Shown: positions 21,877 through 29,626 of the stretch, piece after piece
Position numbering within the stretch: position 1 is the first letter of the stretch
Layout of the letters: the number at the start of each line of letters is the position of its first letter
Notes under the pieces: generated by a model
Seen by the model: only the letters and a program-made list of their open reading frames with translations
What the model was told of the DNA's origin: nothing
The model's database searches: none
Program-made: the position numbers and the translations under genes
DNA from: Herbaspirillum sp. LeCh32-8
Lineage (GTDB): Bacteria > Pseudomonadota > Gammaproteobacteria > Burkholderiales > Burkholderiaceae_D
Length of the DNA stretch: 64,000 bases
Assembly: GCF_017814915.1 (NCBI RefSeq)
Contig: NZ_JAGIPZ010000011.1
Span: forward strand, 62,001-126,000
Direction of reading: 5' to 3'

Positions 21877-24552
21877 TCACACGGTCGAAGACAGGGGCTT
21901 GCCGGTGTCGATGCCCAGCGTCTTGGCCGCAGCCTCCAGCTTGGCGCGATCACCGGCGAACACTTCGGTCAGCGCGGTATAGGCGACCCAGCGCGCATCG
22001 ATCTCAAAGAAATCGCGCAGGTTCACCCGCGTGTCGCTGCGGCCGAAGCCGTCGGTGCCGAGCGTGACATACGTCGCCGGTACGAAGGCGCGGATGCTCT
22101 CCGGCAGCGCGCGGATATAGTCGCTGACGGCGATCACCGGCGTGTCGCTAGCTTGCAGCTGCTGCGTCACATACGGCTGCGTCTCGGCACCGGACAGACG
22201 ACGATCACGCTGCGCGGCCACGCCGTCACGCGCCAGCTCGGTGAAGCTGGTCACGCTCCACACCTCGGCCTCGATCTCCCAGTGCTGCTGCAGCAGCGCG
22301 GCCGCAGCCAACGCCTCCTTCAGGATCGGGCCCGAGGCCAGCAGGCGCGCCTGCGCCCGCTCCTTCTTGCCCAAGCAATAGAGGCCGCGCAGGATGCCCT
22401 CTTCGACGCCGGCCGGCATGCTCGGCTGCGCCTCGTTCTCATTGGTGACGGTGACGTAGTAAAACACGTCGTCGCCGCGCTCCATCATGCGGCGCATGCC
22501 GTCGTCGACAATCACCGCCAGTTCATAAGCATAGGCCGGGTCGTAGGCGACGCAGTTGGGAATCGATGCGGCCGTAACGTGGCTGTTGCCGTCCTGGTGC
22601 TGCAGGCCTTCGCCGCCCAAGGTCGTGCGACCCGAGGTCGCGCCGATCAGGAAGCCGCGCGCACGCTGGTCGGCGGCCGCCCAGATCAGGTCGCCGATGC
22701 GCTGGAAGCCGAACATCGAGTAGTAGATGTAGAACGGCAGCATCGGCTTGCCGTGCACCGAATAAGCGGTGGCCGCAGCCGTCCACGACGAGATGGCGCC
22801 GGCTTCGGTAATGCCCTCTTCCAGGATCTGGCCGTCCTTCGCCTCGCGATAGTAGAGGATGGAGCCGATGTCTTCCGGCTCATACAATTGGCCTTGCGAG
22901 GAATAGATGCCGACCTGGCGGAACAGGTTGGCCATGCCGAAGGTGCGCGCCTCGTCGGCCACGATGGGCACCACATACTGGCCGAAGTCAGGGTCTTTCA
23001 GCAGATTGCCGAGCTGGCGCACCAGCGCCATGGTCGACGACATTTCCTTGCCATCGGCTTCCAGCGCGAACTTGCTATGCGCCGCCATCGGCGGCACCGT
23101 GCGTCTTGCCTCACCCGCCTTGCGGCGCGGCATGTAGCCGCCCAGCGCCGCGCGGCGCGCGTGCAGGTGCTTCATCTCGGCGCTGTCGTCGGCCGGCTTG
23201 TAGAAGGCCAGCGAGCAGCATTGCTCGTCGGTCAGCGGCAGCTTGAAGCGATCGCGGAATTGCAGCAGGCTTTCCTCGTCCAGCTTCTTCTGCTGGTGCG
23301 TGGTCATCTTGCCCTCGCCGGCCGCGCCCATGCCGTAACCCTTCTTGGTCTGCGCCAGGATCACGGTGGGCTGGCCCTTGTGAGCGGCGGCGGCTTGGTA
23401 GGCCGAGAAGATCTTCTTCATGTCGTGGCCGCCGCGGCGCAGGCGATTGATCTCCTCATCGGTGAGCGTGGCACCGATGGCGCGCGTGCCCGGCGTCTGG
23501 CCGAAGAAGTGCTCGCGGTTGAAGGCGCCGTCGTTGGCGGCGAAGGTCTGCAGTTGGCCGTCGACGGTGCGGTTCAAGGCGTCAACCAGTTCGCCGTCCT
23601 TGTCGCGTGCGAACAGCGCGTCCCAGTCCGAACCCCATAAGAGCTTGACCACGTTCCAGCCGGCGCCGGCGAACAGCGTCTCCAGCTCGTCGACGATGTG
23701 ACCGTTGCCGCGCACCGGGCCGTCCAGGCGCTGCAGGTTGCAGTTGACCACGAAGATCAGGTTGTCCAGCTTCTCGCGCGAGGCCAGCGACAGCGCGGCC
23801 AGCGACTCCGGCTCGTCCATCTCGCCGTCGCCGAACACGCCCCACACCTTGCGCCCCTGGTCCTGCAGCAGGCCGCGGTGCTCCATATAGCGCAGGAAAC
23901 GCGCCTGGTAGATGGCGTTGATGGGGCCGATGCCCATGGAGCCGGTCGGGAACTGCCAGAAGTTCGGCATCAGCCAGGGGTGTGGATAAGAGGAAAGTCC
24001 CTGCCGGCCGACGCGCTTGGCTTCGATCTCGCGACGGTAGTAAGCGAGGTCATCTTCGGAGAGCGCACCCTCGAGGAAGGCGCGCGCGTAGATGCCGGGC
24101 GCCGAGTGCGGCTGGAAGTAGACGATGTCGCCGGCGAAATGATCATCGCGGGCGCGGAAGAAATGGTTGAAGCCGACTTCAAACAAATCGGCGGCCGAGG
24201 CGAAGCTGGCGATGTGTCCGCCCAGCTCGCCGTAGGCGCGGTTGGCGCGCACCACCATGGCCAGCGCGTTCCAGCGCATGATGCTGGCGATGCGCTCCTC
24301 GATGGCCTGGGCGTCGGATCCGCCGGGAAACGGCGGCTCCTGCTCGGGGCGGATGGTGTTGACGTAGGGCGTGTTGCGCGCGTCGCGCCAGTTGATGCCC
24401 CACTGCTGGGCTGCGGCCGACATGCGCGAAAGCAGGAAGCGCGCGCGCTCGGGGCCGGCTTCGGACAACACGCTTTGCAGCGCTTCGAGCCACTCCTGTG
24501 TTTCCTGGGCGTCGATATCGATATCGCGGGCAATACCATTGGCTGACGACAT
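21877..24552 (-). CDS. aceE: Stand-alone pyruvate dehydrogenase-type E1 component (homodimeric)
   Basis: A thiamine-diphosphate 2-oxoacid dehydrogenase of the homodimeric AceE type, 891 residues from the ATG at 24552. The ThDP motif begins GDGEMDEPES near 235 and closes with NCNLQRLDGPVRGN near 270; TSGRTTLGGEGLQHQDG and YDPAYAYELAVI are typical AceE segments. No E2 (aceF) or E3 (lpd) gene adjoins it; instead an Lrp/AsnC regulator is divergent from it. That matches the layout of the Pseudomonas putida mde genes, where MdeB, an E1 of this family, acts on 2-oxobutyrate from methionine breakdown. So it may be a specialised paralogue. The methionine lyase gene is absent. Confidence 0.88.
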   Translation of the reverse strand: MSSANGIARDIDIDAQETQEWLEALQSVLSEAGPERARFLLSRMSAAAQQWGINWRDARNTPYVNTIRPEQEPPFPGGSDAQAIEERIASIMRWNALAMVVRANRAYGELGGHIASFASAADLFEVGFNHFFRARDDHFAGDIVYFQPHSAPGIYARAFLEGALSEDDLAYYRREIEAKRVGRQGLSSYPHPWLMPNFWQFPTGSMGIGPINAIYQARFLRYMEHRGLLQDQGRKVWGVFGDGEMDEPESLAALSLASREKLDNLIFVVNCNLQRLDGPVRGNGHIVDELETLFAGAGWNVVKLLWGSDWDALFARDKDGELVDALNRTVDGQLQTFAANDGAFNREHFFGQTPGTRAIGATLTDEEINRLRRGGHDMKKIFSAYQAAAAHKGQPTVILAQTKKGYGMGAAGEGKMTTHQQKKLDEESLLQFRDRFKLPLTDEQCCSLAFYKPADDSAEMKHLHARRAALGGYMPRRKAGEARRTVPPMAAHSKFALEADGKEMSSTMALVRQLGNLLKDPDFGQYVVPIVADEARTFGMANLFRQVGIYSSQGQLYEPEDIGSILYYREAKDGQILEEGITEAGAISSWTAAATAYSVHGKPMLPFYIYYSMFGFQRIGDLIWAAADQRARGFLIGATSGRTTLGGEGLQHQDGNSHVTAASIPNCVAYDPAYAYELAVIVDDGMRRMMERGDDVFYYVTVTNENEAQPSMPAGVEEGILRGLYCLGKKERAQARLLASGPILKEALAAAALLQQHWEIEAEVWSVTSFTELARDGVAAQRDRRLSGAETQPYVTQQLQASDTPVIAVSDYIRALPESIRAFVPATYVTLGTDGFGRSDTRVNLRDFFEIDARWVAYTALTEVFAGDRAKLEAAAKTLGIDTGKPLSSTV

Positions 24553-24853
24553 ATCCACTTCCTGATCTCCTGTTGTTGCACGAAGGCCAAGGCCCGTCAC
24601 TGCGCGCACGCAAGGCTCATGGAAAAAGATGCCGTCGCGTGCAATCAGTTCTATGCAAAGAGACAAAAAGCCGGTAAAACACAGGCCGCGCCATTGGTCT
24701 CCCCACACCGGACGCCTTTGCGGTCGTTCTTTTTGGTAATCGGCTTACGATACGCCTGAAGCGCCGGCATGAGTCACTTAAAATGGGAAGTTGTTTTACA
24801 ATATTCAGCATGGCATGCTGAAAAATTGAAACTTACAGAATTAAATTTCAATA
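24553..24853. promoter_or_regulatory. Divergent regulatory region between aceE-like and Lrp/AsnC genes
   Basis: A 301-bp gap that must hold both promoters. It contains a perfect 19-bp palindrome TTCAGCATGGCATGCTGAA at 24804-24822 and a second inverted repeat ATTGAAA-14-TTTCAAT at 24825-24852 that reaches the Lrp start codon. TACAAT at 24797-24802 could be a -10 box. Lrp-family proteins usually bind such repeats next to their own gene. Confidence 0.65.
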
Positions 24854-25333
24854 ATGGAACTAGATACCACCGATTTGCGGATTCTGAATATCCTGCAGGA
24901 GAACAGCTCGATCAGCAATCTGGAACTCGCCAGCCGGATCAATCTCTCGCCCTCGCCCACTCTGGCGCGGGTGAAGCGGCTGGAATCGGAAGGCATCATT
25001 TCACGCTATGTGGCGCTGGCCGACCCGCACCTGCTGGGGCTGAAGGTCAACGTGTTCGTGAAGGTGATCCTGGAACGCCAGGGCGCCGAGGCGCTGGCCC
25101 AGTTCGAAACCGCGGTGAGCGCCTTCGATGAGGTGATGGAAGTCTATCTGATGACCGGCGACGAGGATTACCTGCTGCGCATCGTGGTGCCCGACCTGCT
25201 GACGCTGGAGCACTTCATTGTCGACCACCTGACCAAGATCCCCGGCATCAAGAACATCCGCTCCAGCTTTGCGCTCAAGCAGATCAAGTACAAGACCGCC
25301 CTGCCGACGCCGAAGATCAAGACGCGACGCTGA
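24854..25333 (+). CDS. Lrp/AsnC family transcriptional regulator
   Basis: A feast/famine regulator of 159 residues: N-terminal helix-turn-helix (LDTTDLRILNILQENSSISN..., about 3-60) and a C-terminal ligand-binding RAM domain (about 68-145) with MTGDEDYLLRIVV. These proteins bind amino acids or 2-oxo acids and often control the divergent gene, here the E1 gene. The ATG at 24854 has no Shine-Dalgarno sequence and sits at the edge of an inverted repeat, so translation or transcription may be self-limited. The ligand is unknown; methionine or 2-oxobutyrate is a guess from context. Confidence 0.92.
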   Translation: MELDTTDLRILNILQENSSISNLELASRINLSPSPTLARVKRLESEGIISRYVALADPHLLGLKVNVFVKVILERQGAEALAQFETAVSAFDEVMEVYLMTGDEDYLLRIVVPDLLTLEHFIVDHLTKIPGIKNIRSSFALKQIKYKTALPTPKIKTRR

Positions 25334-25380
25334 ACGCCAGGCAATAGACAACAGACGCAACGCGGTGCGCAATCAAGACA

Positions 25381-25403
25381 AAAGGGCCTCACGGCCCTTT
25401 TTT
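25381..25403. terminator. Bidirectional terminator
   Basis: A perfect 8-bp stem AAAGGGCC / GGCCCTTT with loop TCAC and a T run, between the convergent Lrp/AsnC and receiver-protein genes. Confidence 0.85.
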
Positions 25404-25442
25404 CTTTGCTGCGACGATCGGCGTCGCGCCATCTTGCCGGCC

Positions 25443-25970
25443 TCAGTTGCCCGAGTTCGGGGTATTCCATTGCGCCGCGGGACGCATCCAGTCGCTTCGG
25501 CGGCGCGCGTGGCGCATGCCCGACGGCGCCTGCCAGGCCGGACGGCCCGAAGGCGTGGCCTGCGGCTGGCACCAGCGCTGATAGAACTCGGCGATGCAGC
25601 GCGCATAGAGCTCGGCGTCCACCGGCTTGGGCATGTATTCGGTAGCGCCGGCGGCCAGCGCAGCCTGTTCGCCTTCCATATCGTAAGACGGGAACACCAC
25701 CACCGGCACCTTGGCCATGCCGGCGTCGGCGCGCAGCTCGCGCAGCACGTCCAGGCCATCGGTGTAGTCGAGATCGGATTCCAGCAGGATCAGCGCCGGC
25801 GCCGGGCCGTCGCTGCTGCGGCGGCGCTGCTGCAGCAGGCAGCGGCGGGCGGTGGCGGCGTCGGGAAAGGCTTGGAATGAGCACCGCAGGTTGGCCCTCC
25901 ACAGCGCGAAACGCACCATCTCGGTGGCCTCGGGGCTGGAATCGATCATCACAATGCTGGGGAGGTTCAT
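25443..25970 (-). CDS. Degenerate response-regulator receiver protein
   Basis: A stand-alone receiver-like protein of 175 residues with no recognised output domain; residues 125-175 are an arginine-, proline- and tryptophan-rich tail. Aligned with CheY-type receivers, the acidic pair is Asp10-Ser11, the phospho-acceptor position in ILLESDLDYTDG is Glu64 instead of Asp, and the switch Thr position is Pro94 (Ser95 follows). The conserved Lys115 is kept (EYMPKP). It therefore looks unable to be phosphorylated normally and may be locked by a phosphomimetic Glu. It is divergent from an unknown gene with shared palindromes between them. Confidence 0.8.
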   Translation of the reverse strand: MNLPSIVMIDSSPEATEMVRFALWRANLRCSFQAFPDAATARRCLLQQRRRSSDGPAPALILLESDLDYTDGLDVLRELRADAGMAKVPVVVFPSYDMEGEQAALAAGATEYMPKPVDAELYARCIAEFYQRWCQPQATPSGRPAWQAPSGMRHARRRSDWMRPAAQWNTPNSGN

Positions 25971-26197
25971 TTGCGGTACGTCCTGTCTGGCGGTTCAAAG
26001 TCGTCGACTGATGTCGATAGTGACGTTTTACAGGAGTCGAATCGGCCGCAACATCAGAAAATTCCTGAATCTTGCTGCTCATCAATCCACACACAACCTC
26101 ATTTTTCAGGAATTTCCTGATCGAAAACCTCTATTGGTCTCAGTACACTGCGTCCATCAGTTGTCGATCCAACAAGTTTTCAGCCGGAGAAATTCAG
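25971..26197. promoter_or_regulatory. Divergent control region with two matching 15-bp palindromes
   Basis: Two near-identical inverted repeats stand here: TCAGAAAATTCCTGA (26054-26068) and TCAGGAATTTCCTGA (26106-26120, a perfect 7-1-7 palindrome). Their centres are 52 bp apart, close to five helical turns. This pattern suggests paired operators for a dimeric regulator controlling one or both flanking genes. The identity of the regulator is unknown. Confidence 0.6.
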
Positions 26198-26629
26198 ATG
26201 ATGCCCTTCGCCAAAGTCCGTGTTCCCGTGCCCGCCGCCGTCGATGGCGCAGTCGAGCTGTATGTCAGCAAAGGCAGCCGCATGATCGTGCGTCGCGACG
26301 GCGCCGGCAACGACTGGGCCACGCTGCGCGCCTGCCCGGCCAAAGTGCTCGCATGGTTTGCCACCGCCGGTTTTGCCGCCTCGGGAGAGCGCGGCGCGGT
26401 GGCGCAGTTCGCCCCTTGCGAGCGCCGTCTGGCAGGACTGGATCACCTGAAGACCGAAGTACGCCCGGCCATGGCCGTCCCCAAATTCTGGCAGCTGGAC
26501 GGCGCGGCCTACGGCTTCGACGCCAGCCCGCACCTGCCTTACTGGTTGGCCATGAACGGCGCCTCCTTCGTGCCGCTTCTGGTGCCGGCGCACCAAATGG
26601 CGCACTTCTCGCAACAGCTGGCGGCCTGA
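26198..26629 (+). CDS. Hypothetical protein, 143 residues
   Basis: I do not recognise this protein. It is soluble, without a signal peptide or membrane segment, has three tryptophans and two cysteines (ACPAK, APCERR), and ends HQMAHFSQQLAA. GC content and codon use look like the neighbours, and CCGGAGA stands a proper distance before the ATG at 26198, so it looks like a real gene; the ATG at 26201 is the alternative. It is divergent from the degenerate receiver protein across the twin palindromes and has its own terminator, so it may be functionally linked to that protein. Confidence 0.75.
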   Translation: MMPFAKVRVPVPAAVDGAVELYVSKGSRMIVRRDGAGNDWATLRACPAKVLAWFATAGFAASGERGAVAQFAPCERRLAGLDHLKTEVRPAMAVPKFWQLDGAAYGFDASPHLPYWLAMNGASFVPLLVPAHQMAHFSQQLAA

Positions 26630-26660
26630 ATGCCCGGCGGCCCGCCCCCGCGCCAGTCTG

Positions 26661-26685
26661 GCCCGTCCCCGGACGGGCTTTTTTT
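26661..26685 (+). terminator. Terminator after the 143-residue hypothetical gene
   Basis: A perfect 8-bp stem GCCCGTCC / GGACGGGC followed by seven T. Confidence 0.88.
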
Positions 26686-26821
26686 CGTCCGGATCACCGT
26701 CTTTTTGCGGCAAATCATAAAACGCGATACTCTCTTAACAACCGTTTGCCCGCTCCTCAGATGAGCTTTCCGGCAGGCGCAGCTAGATGAGATCAATGGC
26801 ACAACCCCGTCAGAGGACACA

Positions 26822-28681
26822 ATGCCCATTCCCTATCCGGTTGAAGAAAAAAAACGCCTGGCATTTCTCCACTCCCTGGGCTTGCTTGATACCGCCCCGG
26901 ACCCCGCCTTTGACCGCGTCACGCGATTGGCCAGCAAACTGCTCGATGTGCCGGTGTCGCTGGTATCGCTGGTCGACGAGAACCGCCAGTGGTTCAAGTC
27001 CAAAGTCGGTCTCGAGGTCAGCCAGACCCCGCGCGAAGATGCCTTCTGCTCCTACACCATCATGGAAGAAGACAGTCTGGTGGTATCCGACGCCACCAAC
27101 GACGCGCGCTTCGCCCGGAACCCGCTGGTGCTGCACGACCCCAACATCCGCTTCTATGCCGGCGTGCCCATCCGTGGCACCCAGGGCCTGGCGATCGGCT
27201 CGCTGTGCGTGATCGATTCCAAGCCCAAGACCCTCAAGCCGGAAGAGCTGGCCGTGCTGCACGACCTGGCCTCCATCGTCACCAAAGAGATCCAGCTGCT
27301 CGAAGGCCTGCTCGACACCCACGATCGCCTGGCCCGCACCGACGCGCAGCTGGCCGACAATGAGCAGCGCTTTCGCTCAGTGTTCGAGCTGGCCAAGGTC
27401 GGCATCGCGCTGATCAATCCCCAGGGACGCTGGCTGCGCGTCAATGATGCGCTGTGCGGCATCGTCGGCTATACCGAAGCCGAATTGCTGCCGCTGACCT
27501 TCCAGGACATCACCCGTCCCGACGACCTGCACACCGACCTGCAGCTGCTGCAGCAACTGGTGGACGACAAGATTCCCCAATATCAGCTGGAGAAGCGCTA
27601 TATCCGCAAGGATCAGCAGCAGGTCTGGATCAACCTCACCGTCAGCAAGAAGCTCGACCAGCAAGGCCAGCTGGAATATTTCATCGCAGTAGTGCAGGAC
27701 ATTGACGCCGAGAAAAAGGCGCAGCTGGAACTGGCGGCCATGCACCAGCAGCTGGAGCAGAAGGTGGTCGAGCGCACGCGCGAGCTGCGCAAGCGCGAAA
27801 GCGAATTGACTGCGGTGCTGGAGAACGCCAGCGATGCGTTCATCAGCCTCGACGGCGCCGGCTGTGTGACCGGGTGGAACCGCGAGGCTGAAGTCGTGTT
27901 CGGCTGGCTGGCCACCGAAGCGCTGGGCAAGCCGCTGGAGCACCTGCTGATCCCGGGCGGCCTGGATGGCCCCTACGGCCAGCAATGGCGCACCTATCTG
28001 CTGGACGGCATGCGCTCGGTGGTGGTGCGCCGCTCGGATCTGATGGCGCGGCGCAAGGATTGCACCGAGCTGGCGGTGGAGGTGCGCATGCGCACCCTGC
28101 TGATCAACGACATGCGCAGCTCCATCATGTTCCTGCACGACATCTCCGAGCGCAAGCAGACCGAGGCCATGCGCGACTACGAAATCCAGCACGACGCCCT
28201 GACCGGCCTCTTGAACCGCCGCGCCCTGACCGACATCCTGCCGCTGGCGCAGGAACGGGCGCGCCGCAACGGCAACCCGCTGTGCCTGCTCTTCATCGAC
28301 CTGGACGGCTTCAAGAAGGTCAACGACATGCACGGCCACGAGGCTGGCGACGTGTTGCTGCAAACCGTGGCTGCCCGCATCCGCGACAGCATCCGCCTGA
28401 CCGACAGCGCCTTCCGCCTGGCCGGCGACGAATTCGTGGTACTGCTGGAAGGCCCCAACGGTTCGCTGGAGCACGCCCGCACGCGCGGTGAAAAGCTGAT
28501 CGCCGCCATCTCGGAAACGGTACCCCTGCCCGGCGGCCTGCGCACCGCCAACGTAGGCGCCAGCATCGGCATCGCGCTGCAGGAAGCCGGCGTCGACAAA
28601 GACCCTGCAGACCTGATCAAGGAAGCCGACGCCCAGATGTACCGCGCCAAGAGTCTGGGCAAGGGTACGATCTGCTACTGA
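26822..28681 (+). CDS. GAF-PAS-PAS-GGDEF diguanylate cyclase
   Basis: A cytoplasmic sensor enzyme of 619 residues predicted to make c-di-GMP. Order: GAF domain (about 20-160, with EDAFCSYTIM), PAS (about 180-300), a coiled coil (about 300-335), PAS (about 335-455), GGDEF domain (about 455-615). The active-site motif is AGDEF (534-538), a tolerated variant of GGDEF, and an inhibitory-site RxxD is present (R525-D528). There are no membrane segments, so it likely senses a cytoplasmic signal such as a small molecule or redox state. AGAGGA before the ATG supports the start. It appears monocistronic. Confidence 0.9.
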   Translation: MPIPYPVEEKKRLAFLHSLGLLDTAPDPAFDRVTRLASKLLDVPVSLVSLVDENRQWFKSKVGLEVSQTPREDAFCSYTIMEEDSLVVSDATNDARFARNPLVLHDPNIRFYAGVPIRGTQGLAIGSLCVIDSKPKTLKPEELAVLHDLASIVTKEIQLLEGLLDTHDRLARTDAQLADNEQRFRSVFELAKVGIALINPQGRWLRVNDALCGIVGYTEAELLPLTFQDITRPDDLHTDLQLLQQLVDDKIPQYQLEKRYIRKDQQQVWINLTVSKKLDQQGQLEYFIAVVQDIDAEKKAQLELAAMHQQLEQKVVERTRELRKRESELTAVLENASDAFISLDGAGCVTGWNREAEVVFGWLATEALGKPLEHLLIPGGLDGPYGQQWRTYLLDGMRSVVVRRSDLMARRKDCTELAVEVRMRTLLINDMRSSIMFLHDISERKQTEAMRDYEIQHDALTGLLNRRALTDILPLAQERARRNGNPLCLLFIDLDGFKKVNDMHGHEAGDVLLQTVAARIRDSIRLTDSAFRLAGDEFVVLLEGPNGSLEHARTRGEKLIAAISETVPLPGGLRTANVGASIGIALQEAGVDKDPADLIKEADAQMYRAKSLGKGTICY

Positions 28682-28776
28682 ACCCCCAGCGGGCCATTGC
28701 CGGCGGGACGGCAGATGTCACGCGGCAGGCGGTCTGATACAGTCAGGCTTTCCCACTGAATGCGCAGGTCTTTTCC

Positions 28777-29394
28777 ATGGCAGAGCTGTCCCAATTGGCC
28801 CTGATTGCCGGCGTGCTGCTGCTGAGCGTGATCAGCCCCGGCCCCAACTTCGCACTGGTGAGCTCGACGGCCATGGGCGTCTCGCGCCGCGCCGGCGTCT
28901 TCACCGGGCTGGGCTTTGCGGCGGCTTCCGGCACCTGGGCCTCGCTCGCCATCGCCGGTGTGGGCGTGCTGAGCTCGCATGCGCCCGCCGTGCACATGGC
29001 GATTCAACTGGCCGGCGCGCTCTACCTGATCTGGCTGGGCATAAAGATGCTGCTGGGCGCGCGCCAACCGCTGGCCGCCCGGTCGCAGGCCGGCGCAACG
29101 TCAAGCGGCGCCGCCATCCGCAAGGCCTACCTGGTCAGCATGACGAATCCCAAATCCATCGGCTTCTACGGCAGCATCTTCTCGCTGATGGTGCCGGGCA
29201 CGGCGCCGCTGTGGTTCTACGCGACGGTGGTAGTGCTGGCGGCCTTGGTGTCGGCCGGCTGGTATTGCAGCCTGGCGCTGCTGTTTTCGCTGGGCTCGGC
29301 GCGCGCGGTGTATGCGAAATTGAAGAGCGTGATCGAATCTGCGCTGGGTCTTTTCCTGCTGGCCCTGGGCGGCCGCGTGCTGCTGGAACGATGA
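28777..29394 (+). CDS. LysE/RhtB family amino-acid exporter
   Basis: An inner-membrane exporter of 205 residues with about six hydrophobic helices. The family signature near the N terminus is SPGPNFALVSSTAMGVSRRAG, and SMTNPKSIGFYGSIF marks the middle part. Relatives export homoserine, threonine, lysine or related amino acids; the substrate here cannot be assigned. It lies 95 bp after the GGDEF gene on the same strand. Confidence 0.92.
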   Translation: MAELSQLALIAGVLLLSVISPGPNFALVSSTAMGVSRRAGVFTGLGFAAASGTWASLAIAGVGVLSSHAPAVHMAIQLAGALYLIWLGIKMLLGARQPLAARSQAGATSSGAAIRKAYLVSMTNPKSIGFYGSIFSLMVPGTAPLWFYATVVVLAALVSAGWYCSLALLFSLGSARAVYAKLKSVIESALGLFLLALGGRVLLER

Positions 29395-29626
29395 CGCCTC
29401 GTAGCCGGGACCGCCGACACAACGACGCCTCACTAGCGACGCACTGTCGTTCCCATCCCCCATCCCCGCCACCTGAACCCTGGCGCGTTGCCGGGCTTGC
29501 CGCTGCCTCCCCATTGCAAACCCGGCGCTGATTCACTGGTATAGAAATCATACGAGTAGGTTAGAATTGCCCAACAATGCGGATCGATCCGCAGGCTAAA
29601 AATACAAACTTCAGCGGGGGGTAACA
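29395..29626 (+). promoter_or_regulatory. Region before the oxidase gene, with a 14-bp palindrome
   Basis: A 232-bp gap holding a perfect palindrome GCGGATCGATCCGC at 29579-29592, 34 bp before the oxidase start codon, with TAGAAT (29562-29567) just upstream as a possible -10 box. The palindrome lies where a repressor could block transcription. A run GGGGGG at the end of the gap provides the ribosome binding site. Confidence 0.45.

Noticed and set aside
21865-23640. 591-residue plus-strand open frame over the aceE-like gene
   Set aside because: Antisense shadow of a well-conserved enzyme; no ribosome binding site or recognisable domain.
26822-28681. AGDEF in place of GGDEF as evidence of an inactive cyclase
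   Set aside because: Ala at the first position is tolerated in active cyclases and the rest of the site is intact, so loss of activity is not claimed.
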